A DNA stretch of 64,000 nt from Trichinella spiralis. Lineage: Eukaryota; Nematoda; Enoplea; Trichinellida; Trichinellidae. Within the stretch, counting starts at the first letter, position 1. Each line of letters opens with the position of its first letter. The position numbers and the translations under genes are program-made. Location: positions 955,375-1,019,374 of the forward strand of contig CM012954.1 of the NCBI GenBank assembly GCA_000181795.3. The letters run 5' to 3'. This document shows positions 13,301 through 24,862 of the stretch, one piece after another. Below the pieces are notes generated by a model. It was not told the origin of the DNA. It did no database searches and saw only the letters and a program-made list of their open reading frames with translations.

Positions 13301-14254
13301 TTATTTCATTCGATCAACGTTATTTATTGCATAAAATAAATTATTTAGTTTGCGTCGAAATTTAAAGCATTATTATTATTTCAAATGAATTTTCCATATT
13401 CGAACAATGAATGGAATAATAATGATAATAATGAATAATTACAAAGTTACCTTGAAAACAATTGGCTCCGGTTGGCAAATTCTGCTGCTGCTTGTTGTAA
13501 ATGCTGCAAATGGGAAAAAGCATTTTTATTTGTGTGGTGTCTGTCGTCTTTTTCAAAGTGGAAAACTTGGTCAAGAAAAAAATTCGATATTTTTCTCTTT
13601 CTTGTTTTTATTTTTTTTATAATATGCATTAAAGCAAACTGATGATGCAGAATGGTGAGTGTGTCGACTGGTAAATTTTATTTTTTTATTATATACTTAT
13701 TTATTTGCTATCAGTTGGAAACTGTGACAGCATTGTCAAAGCAGAGAGCGCTTCTTGCTGCATCTTGCCTGAGTTGAATTGATTAATTCGCAACTGGATG
13801 TCATTCATCACGATTATTTTGATAATTGCGGTTCCCCTAAAAAAAAACTGACTATTCCATTCCAAAGCAGAAACGTCTTGAAAAGGAAGTAGTGAATTAT
13901 TATATCTATCAATTTCTGTTATTGTTGATCAATAAAAAAACATTTTCTCTGTTTTTCACCATAACCCAACTACCTACATTTACAATATAGAAAAGAATGA
14001 GCATCACACACACGCATACACAATTATATTTATGCATTTTATTAATCAATTTATTGTATTTAAAAAAAACTTAAAAAAACTTCAAAAAACAACTTGTTAC
14101 CACGTTCGCTTCGTTCTTTCTTTCTTAATTTTTCCTTTTCTATTATTGCATACAAACCACACCGTCTCTCTCCCTCTCTCTCTCTTTCTTTCTTTCACTT
14201 AAACTCGTCTACTTTTCCACTTAAACCAAATACAAAATATTACACAATCTCAAT
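10314..14254. other. Intergenic region with weak coding islands
   Basis: This is mostly AT-rich DNA with short ATA and GTT repeats (near 12040 and 12485). Two islands look more like coding sequence than their surroundings, both on the minus strand. One at about 11655-11765 is a 36-codon frame with a GKSTMKVTFGCKF-like stretch. The other is a 53-nt segment at 13451-13503 bounded by TTTGCAG and AG|GTAACT. Neither can be joined to a gene. The 3' UTR of the class C receptor must lie at the right end. Confidence 0.4.
13451..13503 (-). other. Candidate internal exon, host gene unknown
   Basis: On the minus strand this 53-base segment is preceded by a T-rich TTTGCAG acceptor and followed by AG|GTAACT. 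It reads HLQQAAAEFANRSQLFS in the open frame, which also continues upstream for about 40 codons. It lies about 750 bases beyond the receptor stop codon, so it could be an alternative 3' exon of that gene, part of an unseen gene, or chance. Confidence 0.25.
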
Positions 14255-17200
14255 TCAACTGTGACCATTGTTCAAAGCCATTATTTTTTTGCTGCGACTC
14301 TTCTTCCATATGACAGCTTGATATTTGGTAGAGCCGGCAGAATCACCGATGTTCGTGTTGTTCATTGGATCGTTGACACCGCTACTGCTGCTATTACTAT
14401 TGTTGCTGCTACCACAGCTACCATGCGCGGAAAATACACTAGCATTTGCAGAGGATCGAACAGTTTCTTCTCCATTGTCGAAATAGATGTCCAAATTGTA
14501 GATGTTGTCTTTCATGTGGTCAGTGTTGCTGTCCGTTGTCGACGGATATTGGATCAGAATTGGCTCGTAGCACAAGAGGAGATAAATTTTCGGACCGAAC
14601 ATCAGCAGCATCATGATCGTGGCAGAAGTGATCAATTCGACACAAATCACCGCATCTTTGTACGGATGTGCCACGAAAGCGTAGCCGACAGTCCAGCCTA
14701 TCCAGACCGGCACCAACGAGAGACAAGTGTACAAAAGCCACCTGGTTTCTTTGTAATTTCGTTTCACATTTCGATTGATAAAGCTGATAAATAGTACAAT
14801 GATCAAAAGTAAAAATACATAACCGTGCGATGCTAGAAATTCTTGATCACTCCAACCGCAGGCAGCGGCGACGAAATTGGTGTCGTGTTCGTGGTCGCCT
14901 TTGGTGTCGAAATGAAGCACATTCAGTTGAGGAGAGCGGAATATGGTCCATTGGAAATTCAACGCAATTTGAACGGATACGATGAAAAAAAGCAAAAGCC
15001 AATAGTTCCAATGGCTGATGTAGCCGTTGGTGCCGACAGTTTCGCCGTTGCGCAGTTGAGTAGCTTTGGCAATCAGTACTCCAAAACAGACGCAATAAGC
15101 CAAAGAATGACAAAACTGACGCATACGACAAAGCGTATCGGTGGGATCGAATGCGAACATATAGACCGTAGAATAGAGTGAAAGAATTCCACAAAGCAAG
15201 CATATGCCCAAACTTTGATTGCCTTTCACAACATGCCTGGCCATTTTGTACAAAATCAAAACGAACACACCAATCGTGATTGATATCAATATTGAATTCA
15301 GTGCCAAAAATAAATAGTTCCAATTGGACGAAGTCCACCGGCCCGAAATCAGCGGCGTCATCGCAGTGTCACTTCGGCCGGTGGTCAGTGTGTCGTAGTT
15401 GGGTTGAGTTTTGAAAATGACCTGCGGCGAGCAGGAGAACGCTTTGCGCAGTTCGTAGCAACGACACGACGGAAGTGAGCAGCTGGACTGGGGTAGTTCC
15501 ACTGGGGCATTCCAGTTCGGATTCGACATCACCAGACCATCTTCTTCTGACCACTGTCCAACTTCGGCTACTGATTGTGAAAATGGATCGACTTGAAAAA
15601 TGGTAAATTTGTCGAAACTTTTCAACAGATGCAACCAAGCGGTCATGGTGCGAGGATATCGTTGGTAAAATTCGTCGCACAGCCCGCGCAAATCTGGACA
15701 TACTTTTTTGTAAATATCGTCGGTCAAAATGATCCACCCTTCCAAAGCGGCCATCAAATAACGTTCGGATATCAGTTCTGCTGATGTTGGCAACAGAAAT
15801 TGAGATTCGTCCATCTGGGTGCACAGTTGGCTGGCAGTTGTCGTCGTAGCTCGGTCGGTGAACTTGCACTGCAGCATCTCTTCCCAGAACGAGATCAACC
15901 ATTCTTGGGGCAAATGGAACGGATTTGCTCTGGATAGGAAAACTGCCAAATTTCGATTGTCCGGTGCAGCAGGCTGCAGAGAAAGAAATTGCATTGCTGC
16001 ACCAGTCGACGACGACGAGCTGTTCATCCACGTGTCGTCCAAGTGGAACATGCGGATAAAGTTGTGCGATTGTCCAGTCAACAGAAATACCGAATTGTCC
16101 GGCAATTGGCTCGCTGTGGTAGTTCGTTTCAAAAAGCGAGCAAATTGATCCGCATCGCTGAACACAACGACCACCGGATGGGTGGTGGTCGTCGGTCCGG
16201 ATTGTTTGCAATTATTTCTGTTCACAGCTTCATCATCATCTTCTTTTTTTTCGTCTTTTTCCATCCCAGTTGCTGTGGTCGTTTGGTCGATGCGGATCAA
16301 CTGACCAATGCAAATCGCCCCAGCCAGTGCTTGGGTTTCGAAAATGTGGAACAATTCGGCGGCGGTTGGGTCACCATTCGATACCAAAACCGTCACCAAA
16401 TTCCAATTGTAATTGTTCAACAGGGCGACCAGAGCTCGAGCTTGGAGCAGCAGGCTCGGTCGCAGGGATATTTCTCGCGTCGAACACGAACTTCCCTGGC
16501 AAGATGCGGATATCAACGGCTGGAAGAAGGTGTCGGAATTGTGAAACAAACTTTGGACGGTGACGTAAGTGGATAAAGTTTGACCAGTGACGAAGGCGAA
16601 AATATTTTCATAAGATACGGTGATGTTGGGCGTGGCCGGTGCCGGGCTCAACGACAAACATTTGCCGCGCAAATTGAGCAAAGATTCGGCGGCGTTGCCG
16701 GCGCAGTGGCAAGTGTCGATCAACAGGCCGCCCAATTCGACGTTGGGCAACAAGTTCAATTTGGCATATTTCTGCTTGACCGTTTCCAAAGTGTAGGCGA
16801 ATGTGGCGGCCAAAGCGAGATTTTCGTTCGAAGAAGCCGCCACACAATTGCGCCTGTTCGGATTCCAAGTGCGCAAATCGAACAAGCCGACCAAGTACAA
16901 ATGACCAGGACGAACCAGAGACAATTTGGCGACCGAATCTACCGTCTCCACCGACGAACAAGCCCGACAAGCGAAACTGTTCGAAGGACATACCGAATCG
17001 ACCAGACGACCGTCCGGCAAGTAGAGGTTGGAGTAGAGGTTCAAATTTTTCGCATTTCGCTTCTTGTACTCGAGCACCAGCTTGTCGACAATTCGAAATT
17101 GAGCGTCAACTGTCAAATAGCGTCCTTGGATTGTGATCGATTCCAACGACTGCTTGTCGTCGAAAGAGATGACCAAATTGCGAAAATCGACCGGATCTTC

Positions 17201-18815
17201 CGAGTCGAAAGTGTACTGTAACTTGTTCCACAACGCTGTGGAATGGCAGTTCGGGTCGACGCCGGTGGTGTAATTTGCTTTTGTTGCACAATTGGAAATT
17301 TGCATAGCGAAATTCGCCACGGCGTACGTTGCCAGTATGGCCGATTCGGCCATCGTGTTCGACGCCATGGACATTTTCAAATGGTGCTCCGGAAACGAGG
17401 CGCAACGTTTCCAGCCGGCCGGTGGCACGTCGACGAGCGTGCAATTGTACTGACTGTGAGCGTAGCTGGCCAACAGTCCGTAGGCGTGGTTGTTTTGTTT
17501 GAATAATTTTGTGAAATAATTTTCAAATTCCAACAATTGACGTGCTTGTTGGAATTGTAAAAATAGAATCGAAAATTGGGAATTGTTGGAATAGAATTGG
17601 ATCCGTTGTTGTTCCAGTGAAAAGTCCACATCACCAATTGGTACACTGACAATGAACAGACCCCTGAGATGATTTGCATTCGACGAGATGAAAATTTCCA
17701 TTTCTCGGGCCGTCAGTAGAGCAATGACAATTTTACTTCGACTCTTGAACGGCACCGACTTGGCATTGTTGTCGTCGTCGTCGGTGGTGACAAAGCCGAA
17801 CTTCTGCTCAACGACAACACCGGCCGACGATAATTTGGCGACGAAATTGTCGGCCACGTCGACCAACAAATGCCGCTTACTGTAAACAACGGATACCCAA
17901 TTGTTGGCCATTTTTTCCAACAGACCACAGACAACCTACAATACACACATATATAAATGTAAATATTGTGCGGTGATGAAATTTGGATTTTAACAATTGT
18001 CCTACTGTAGCAAAATCGTCGAACGTTGCCGCTGAACTGTAGACGTGCCGAAGTTGTGGAATAAATTTCATCTGACTAGTTGCAGTGGAAAATGTTATCA
18101 ACGGAAGTGACAAAGTTTGGAAAAAATTTTTCAAACTGCTGCTGTTGACAAAATTGATCTCAGGAATCATCATGTCTGAAAGTCGTCAAATTTCATATTG
18201 AAAAAAAATAGATATTAATAAAATCAAAAATGAAATTTGTTGCAAAAATTACACAACATTTGCCGATCTCGCGGCGACAGGCATTCTTCCCTTTTGTAAT
18301 AGCCATATTTGTCGAGCAGTTTGTAAGTTTCAGCGATAATCTCTCGATCGTCCGAACACAAGCCTACCACAGTCAACGCTGAAAAGAAAAAAAAATTTCA
18401 ATGCAACAACAACAGTATGCAAATTATTAGTACAGTAAGGTTATTTCGGGTTTTTTCTTTACCAAGTGGAAAAGAGAAGAAGTTGATTTACCGATTTTGA
18501 CGTTCGACGGCTTGGAGTGCCACTTTTCCAAGGCCCATTTGACCGCAAACAAACTCTGGACCGCGTGCGGCTTCACCGTCTGACAGTCGTTTTCGTAAAG
18601 CGGGAATGGAACGATAATTCTGTGCTGAAATTAAATTGAAAAATAAAAAACAATAAGTCTTCTGTATTGTTGATTTTATTCATTTCCATTTGCACCTTTG
18701 CATTGGTCGGTTCGAATGATAATAATCTGGACGCAGAGCATAGATGTTCGTTGGAAACAGCTTTTTCAACAACCGTCACCAACAATAACAACAACAAAAA
18801 TCGTCGAAACCGCAT
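14255..18815 (-). CDS. Class C (glutamate/GABA-B-like) GPCR with two tandem flytrap domains
   Basis: Five exons on the minus strand, 18815-18696, 18624-18492, 18378-18253, 18175-18006 and 17935-14255, give 4230 nt and 1409 aa. Residues 1-22 form a leucine-rich signal peptide. A first ligand-binding (ANF-receptor) fold runs from about 41 to 500, opening with HRIIVPFPLYENDC and including LITFSTATSQ. After a small cysteine cluster (about 495-511) a second fold begins at about 528 (GLFDLRTWNPNRRNC, then LLPNVELGGLLIDTC), which is the classic mGluR-type N-terminal motif. Seven membrane segments occupy about 1054-1296, ending GPKIYLLLCYEP, with a serine/asparagine-rich tail. No full mGluR nine-cysteine domain is visible. 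Family members act as obligate plasma-membrane dimers. The ligand is unknown, and an orphan group such as C. elegans F35H10.10 is my best guess. The final exon is far more GC-rich than its surroundings. The exon 1 donor (AAG|GTGCAA) is the weakest splice site. Confidence 0.88.
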
Positions 18816-21535
18816 CGTCGTATGCAAATTTTTACAAAACAAATCGCGACTGCGATCGGAAGAGCTTCATGAATGCCAGAGGCTAGAAATAGGCAGTGTG
18901 AAATGGAAATTTGGAGAAAAAAGATATACTAGACTTTTCTTTTGTCCAATAGCAAATATTAAAATGGACACTTTGGAAAAGTGGATTGATTTATTTGTTT
19001 GTTGGCTGCTTGAAATTTCAGTAAACAAAAGTTGCAATTTGCTTAGCTTTCGATCAACAAGAAGCTTTGGTTCAGTTTGAACAGTTGTGAAAAGTTTATT
19101 TTGAAATCTGAAATAGCACCAGTGCCAGCCGTAAACCGGTAACGACATTTTCATCGCATTTGTTTACCCCATTCAGCGCACAGCGGATATATGTAATATG
19201 GGCAATATTGAAATGAGATGAAATTAATAAAATTTTCATTTCAATTAAACACTACTTCACACTTATCATTCAAATGTCTATGAACTTGGAAAAAAGGAAA
19301 AAAAAATTTTCACGACTGGAGTGTTTTTTTTGTCTCTTCATTTAATTTTGACCCTAGTGATGACGACGACAATTGACACTTTTGAAATAAATGGAACAAT
19401 TACAAAATAAATTAATTATTTGATTAATAAAATGTTGAAATAATTTTTTTATACTTACACGCAAACTGTATGAATACAATGATAATTACTACAATTAACA
19501 GTTAGCTGATTGTGTAAAATGCTTTCACTACTGTTCCAAAGAGTGACTATTACTACTTACAATAATGACCAACAGTTAATCGTGAACATAAAGAGTAGTC
19601 GATTGAAATGAAAACCGGTTTTTGAAGTGATAATTCAAAAAAAAAATTTTGTCAACCAACGACCAATGCTTTCGTCAAATTTATACCACAAGCTGCTTCA
19701 ATTCACTCTCACACATAATTGTTGTTCATTATATAATAATAATAATTTTCATATTTGAATTTTTTTTCAAATTTAATATTACCTTCAAATGTCAAGAATA
19801 AGTTAATTAATTTTTCAAATTCAAACGTTCGCTGAAAATTTTCAACCGATAATCAACAATTTCTTCAACATACATTGATTTACCGAAACAATTTGCAATT
19901 TATTCAAAGCTTCTTAACACAGTCAATCTGATAAGCCGGCGTGTTATCATCGCTAAAACTGGCCGCATTTCAGGTTACCTTTGGAAACAACATTTACCCC
20001 CTCCCCACCCCACACAGAGAGAGAACAAATTTCATGATATGAATAACAACTTATTTACAACCATACTTCAATTTCTGCTTTTACTACAATAAAAATACAT
20101 TTTTAATTTTATGAAAAAAATTAATTTACTTCATTTATGCAATCCGCATCAATCGAATTTCTTACTGTATTTATTTTTTACGTTTTCACTGATTTAATTG
20201 GCAACAATAATTCAATGAAAAAATAATTAAATAATAAAATTAATAAAAAAACAAACAGTTTAATATAAATTAAATATTAAACAGAAAAAAAATAAATAAC
20301 AAATTTGCAACTTACGCGTCAAGATTTCAGCAGCATCAACTGCAGCCGATGCATTGAAACTTTGGACCAGATGGCATGAAAATTTCTTCTGACAGAATTC
20401 AATTTATCATGCGCACACAGTGACCCAGTTGGCAGTGTTCTAAAGTCATCATTGTTCTGGCAGGCAAAGTGGCCTAAATGCATCATTACTATGCTATCAA
20501 CTCTGGTTATGCGATGCATCATTACCGTCGTACGGTCAAAATGAAATTTTAATACCGCAACATATTGTTGATTTACCATCAACAGAATGCACCACTTTGA
20601 TATGCTTGAAATGAAAATGTAAACAAAGTCTTGAAACAACTTTAAAAAATTTTCTTCTCCAGGAAAAACTTCAAGTTGACAAGTTTATTGAACCTTGTTC
20701 AAGGTTATTCGCAAGTTTTTCTTCTAAAAAACTATCATCTTTGTGATAATTATGCTAAACGAAAAAAAATACCAATAACAACAACAACAACAACAACACG
20801 TAAAAATAAAATTGTAACAACGTCCATATTTGAAAGCGTACAACAAGTGGATATTGATCATAAATAAATAAATAAACGGCAACATTTTCTTCCATCCTTC
20901 TTGAGCGCACTTATGTTGATACAGTGCAAATGACAAAAACAATTTTTTCTTCTATTTCTAATTAACTGTAAAAAAATAAATATTAAACTGTACAAATAAA
21001 ATAAAATTTCATGTAAATTTTAAACACTGTTTAAAAATACAACAAACGTTTGCATTTTTCCAATTTCAAATTGAAATAAATTCAATTTTACAATTCTCTC
21101 GTTCAAATAAACTTGCATTCTAAATGTACGGTAATCACCCTGTTCAATCATTTTTCCAACTGTTCGACGAACATCACGATGGTCTTTTTAAATTTGAAAT
21201 ATTTTAAAATACATCTGACCATCTTTTCTTCACTAAATACTACAATTAATTAAACGCTAAAAGCATTTCAGCATAAACCGTATACTAATTATCACCCGAA
21301 ACTACTACACCTAGCGAATATCATGTACGCTAAAGTTACCACTGAAAATTTAACAATACAACAAAATATGCAAAACAAAATTAATAATATTTCCAAACAA
21401 CTTTTATTAATAAAATTCATATTCACTGAGTAAAAAACATTTGCATTGCAAATTTAAAATTATATACTTAATATTAAGATGCACAATGATATTACATGTT
21501 CATCAATTACATTGAAAATTCACACAAACGTCAAT
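18816..21535. other. Upstream region of the class C receptor gene
   Basis: This region lies between the receptor start and the ferredoxin stop. It contains no recognised gene. On the minus strand a strong donor, GACGC|GTAAGT at 20316/20315, ends an open segment reaching to about 20640, and a TTTCTAG acceptor sits at 18884-18883 shortly upstream of the receptor ATG. The two together would make a non-coding leader exon for the receptor (speculative). An (AAC)n tract lies near 20778-20798. Confidence 0.35.
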
Positions 21536-22060
21536 TTAATGCACAGTTGGTTTGTAACCATCGACATAAAAGTTTCTGCTTATCGGAGGAATGGTCACAA
21601 TTATTCCATCTAATTCTTTACTAAGGATTACTTGACAACCCAATCTAGAATTCTCCTCCAAACAAGGGACTAAATCAAGCAAATCTTCCTCTTCTTCACT
21701 CATAGGGTTCAACTTGTCAAAAAAACACGGATCCACATAGACGTGGCAAGTTGTGCAAGCACAAGACGCTTCACAAGCACCTTCCAAATCAAGGCCAAAT
21801 CGACGAGCCACCGTTAGTAAATTTTCACCAACTTTTCCATATACTGGCACTTTTTTATTATCTTTCCCAATGAAAGTCACTTGAACAGCATCTGCGGTCG
21901 CGTCCGAGCTGCTACTGAAATTCTTCACCAGTTTTGCATATGAACCCGAAGTTTTATAACCGTTCAATAAACTAATAAAGGTGAATTGTCTATTGTAGAA
22001 ACAACCAGAATAAATCGACCTGTACATCAACGAACCTAATCGAACAACCATTCCAGCCAT
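21536..22060 (-). CDS. FDX2: Mitochondrial [2Fe-2S] ferredoxin, FDX2 type
   Basis: This is a single uninterrupted frame of 174 aa. The first 50 or so residues are rich in R, S, Y and hydroxyl residues with no acidic residue, as in a mitochondrial presequence. The cluster ligands are visible as C96-x5-C102-x2-C105 (ACEASCACTTCHVYV) and C142 (RLGCQVIL). The acidic helix SEEEEDLLDL that docks ferredoxin reductase is present, and the protein ends RNFYVDGYKPTVH, a C-terminal pattern typical of FDX2 rather than steroidogenic FDX1. The expected role is electron donation to the ISCU/frataxin iron-sulfur assembly complex and related matrix reactions. The lack of introns is unusual among neighbours, but the gene reads intact. 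It is divergent from SSR4, 524 bases away. Confidence 0.95.
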   Translation of the reverse strand: MAGMVVRLGSLMYRSIYSGCFYNRQFTFISLLNGYKTSGSYAKLVKNFSSSSDATADAVQVTFIGKDNKKVPVYGKVGENLLTVARRFGLDLEGACEASCACTTCHVYVDPCFFDKLNPMSEEEEDLLDLVPCLEENSRLGCQVILSKELDGIIVTIPPISRNFYVDGYKPTVH

Positions 22061-22584
22061 TTCAAAGCACGCTTTTTCTTGCCACTTATTATTGTTGCAC
22101 TCTTGATTACACCATTTTTCAATAATTTATTTCCATTTCCAATTTTTATTAACAACTAACAACCATTCAATACTACAATATTATTACTGGTAATTCAGTG
22201 ATTCACAAGAATGGTAAAATATTTTGATATTGATCTATTTTATATTAACTAAATTCAAGGCTAATGTTAAGTACAATTATTACAATTATGAAAAAATAGA
22301 TAAATGAAATGAAACTTATTGTTCAATATATCCCAAATTTACATGATGAAATGTCCAAATGAAACATATGTTTAATTAACCTAACAGTTCAGATGAAGTT
22401 TTGTGAAAATAAAGAATTAATTATTTTACATTAATCCTTATACATAACATTCAATTTCGATAAACTTGAAAATAAAACAAACTGTTCATTTTAATTACTT
22501 CTCATATAATGCAAATAATTGGTCTTGTAAATCTTTTTATTTTGCATACACGTTTGAGATACTGTAATAAGTTTGTTAAAAAAA
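22061..22584. promoter_or_regulatory. Bidirectional intergenic region between FDX2 and SSR4
   Basis: Both flanking genes start outward from this 524-base AT-rich interval, so it must contain both promoters, perhaps shared. No TATA box or other element is distinctive enough to name. Confidence 0.5.
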
Positions 22585-23570
22585 ATGTGGCTGTTGTGCA
22601 GTTTTCTGTGTTTTTTCTTAATTTCTTCCAGTATAGGTAATATTAATTATTTTACATAGTGATTAAGCTGAATTTGTTTTATATTAAATGTGGCGATAAA
22701 ATTAAACTTGCTTAGTTATTTTGTAAATTGCTTGTATCATATATTTTTTTTTCAATGTACTAATGTTTTTGAAATTTACCTCAGATTATTAATAATTTAA
22801 AAGTTTTTTGTATTTTAATTACTTTATCAGAGAAATAATATTTTTTGCCATTTTAGCTGACACATGTCGCAATCCTACGTTAGTGAAGCACAGTGGTTAT
22901 TCTACTACGGACAGTTTTTTTAACGCAAAAACTGCTATTGTTATAGAATTTTCTGTAAATTGTGATCAGCCAGTAAAGGTAATGGAAAATATTAATTAAG
23001 AAATGCCATGACTTGAGTAAATTTCAGGAATACCCATTGTATTGGGAATATGAAGGCGATGTGCATCTTGCGGCTCAGCTACCAACTGGACTGCATTATC
23101 AAATTACATTTGTAAATGATCACAAAAAAATTGGAAGAGGGCAGTACGACATTCGTATTTTTGACGAAGAAGGGTTTGCTGCCTTACGGAAGGTATTATT
23201 TATTTGTTCATGCTGTAAATCTGTTCTATACTTAATTATTTGACTATTATTTGTTTCATAATTTGATGCATTATGAAACTGTTTAACATTTTGAAGTTTT
23301 CACTTGAATGTAATATGACACGCATTAAATTCATATTTTAATTTTTTGTTTAAGGCAATGAGAGCTAAAGTCGATACGAATGATGCTGTAAAACCTCTTT
23401 TTACAGTTTCCTATTATCATCCGGTAAGATTCGATATATCCCTTTTTTTATATTAATTGAATTTGATTTAGGGTTCCACAGGTGAGCCTCGGATCGCGTC
23501 GCAGACAATTGTACTTGCTGCTAGTGCAGTAGTTTTGTATTATGCTTATATTTGGCGCACTAAATTATGA
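22585..23570 (+). CDS. SSR4: Translocon-associated protein subunit delta (TRAP-delta)
   Basis: Five exons (22585-22636, 22857-22978, 23028-23192, 23355-23423, 23472-23570) give 507 nt and 168 aa, close to the 173 aa of the human protein. Residues 1-17 are a signal peptide (MWLLCSFLCFFLISSSI). The lumenal domain has a cysteine pair (DTC and VNC), the conserved RIFDEEGFAALRKA block (human RFFDEESYSLLRKA) and PLFTVSYYHPG. A single membrane helix (IVLAASAVVLYYAYIW) ends in a short basic tail. It is a subunit of the TRAP complex bound to the Sec61 channel in the ER, assisting secretory and membrane protein entry. The fourth exon follows a TTTAAG acceptor, an unusual non-CAG/TAG site that the reading frame requires. 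Confidence 0.95.
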
Positions 23571-24862
23571 TTGCATTTTATTTTGAATTATTGTTTTATG
23601 TGGGGAAGCATTGCAGACTTTTATAAAAGCGTCAGATATTGTTATTTCTTTCTGTTGTTGACTAATTTTTAATAAGCTATTATGCATTAGCGATGAAGCA
23701 CGTTAACTTTATCCTGCGTTTGATTTTACTTCATCAATGAAAAAGTATTTTGCGTTTTTATTAAAAGCTGTGAATGCATGACAAAAATTGTTTTTATTTT
23801 ATTTAATTTCCACCCTTTTTTGTATTCAGTTTCTCAATATACAAATAATGGTAGTGCATGTCTGTTGTTACTGTATGGTTTGTTTAAACTGTCAATGTAA
23901 TTAAGTTGAAATGTAAACTGTAAAATTTGATGATAATTCAATATTCTTCAGTCAATAGTTTGTAACTTTAGCTATAGGAATTTTAATAATTCTTTTTATA
24001 ATTTATGGGTCAATATTTCAAAAGATTGAACTTGACAGCACTAGTCGATACATAAGTTCCATTATTAATGAAGATACTGTAGCTAATGTGAAAAATTTCA
24101 TTTATGGGAAGAAATGTTTTCAAAATTGTAAAAGATATCAGTTTTTCAATTGAACAAATATAATTCAAATATTAAAAAGAATGAATAATATATATTTACA
24201 TATTTTGAAAAAAATGGATAACATAATTCGATATAGTTGGATGAGGAAATAATTATTTAAAGGTTTTACGATGCGTTTCGCATCAGCGATTCTTTTTATT
24301 CAATTTATGTACAGGTAGGGCGGTTGATTTTAATATTTCAACTTTTTGTAACACTTGAATTTGTTTCAACAAATGCCATCGACAAGTATGCAAAAGAAAA
24401 CGCGCTAATCGAGCTGTCAATTGCAATTTTTATTCTTCCCAATGCAGACCGATCGATATTCTATTTCGTCTTGTTCTTCGTCTTCTGCTCCCGTCGCCTC
24501 TGCCGTTGTTCAGATTTAAAATATATATATATACGTATATATGCATATACATGTATATTATACACGTACATGTATATGCATATATATATTATAAACACGT
24601 GTGATGCATGCAGTTGAATATATAATGGAGTAGTTTCGCTGTCGAAAGTTTGAGTACAGCTTCTCTCTCACGTGTTTGAAACAAAGCAGCTGTTCAGCAT
24701 GACAGATTGAATCGAAATAATTTATCAGCAGAAAAGTTGTTGTTCTAGAAAGTTTACACTTGTGAAAAGAAGCCATTTAGCTTTGTTGTTCCTATTCTTC
24801 AACGTTTCATAACGAAAAAACGACTTTTTCCAGCCATAATTTATAAGATAAGAAAAAAAAGC
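23571..24862. other. SSR4 3' flank and arrestin-gene upstream region
   Basis: The interval is non-coding. It holds the SSR4 3' UTR on the left and, at 24520-24610, a TA-rich block containing a long perfect inverted repeat (listed separately). A short T-rich acceptor-like tract occurs close to the downstream ATG. Open frames here are short and low-complexity. Confidence 0.5.
24536..24586. repeat. Perfect inverted repeat, 20-bp arms
   Basis: The left arm TATATATGCATATACATGTA (24536-24555) and right arm TACATGTATATGCATATATA (24567-24586) are exact reverse complements around an 11-base spacer. It could extrude as a cruciform or fold as an RNA hairpin. It lies about 280 bases upstream of the alpha-arrestin start codon. 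Confidence 0.85.

Noticed and set aside
14261-17885. Numerous long open frames on the plus strand and in other minus frames over the receptor exon
   Set aside because: They are shadows of the GC-rich receptor exon; none has family resemblance and the receptor frame is unambiguous.
20319-20639. Minus-strand frame of 106 codons
   Set aside because: There is no protein resemblance; it is more likely a non-coding leader segment because of the GTAAGT donor at its end.
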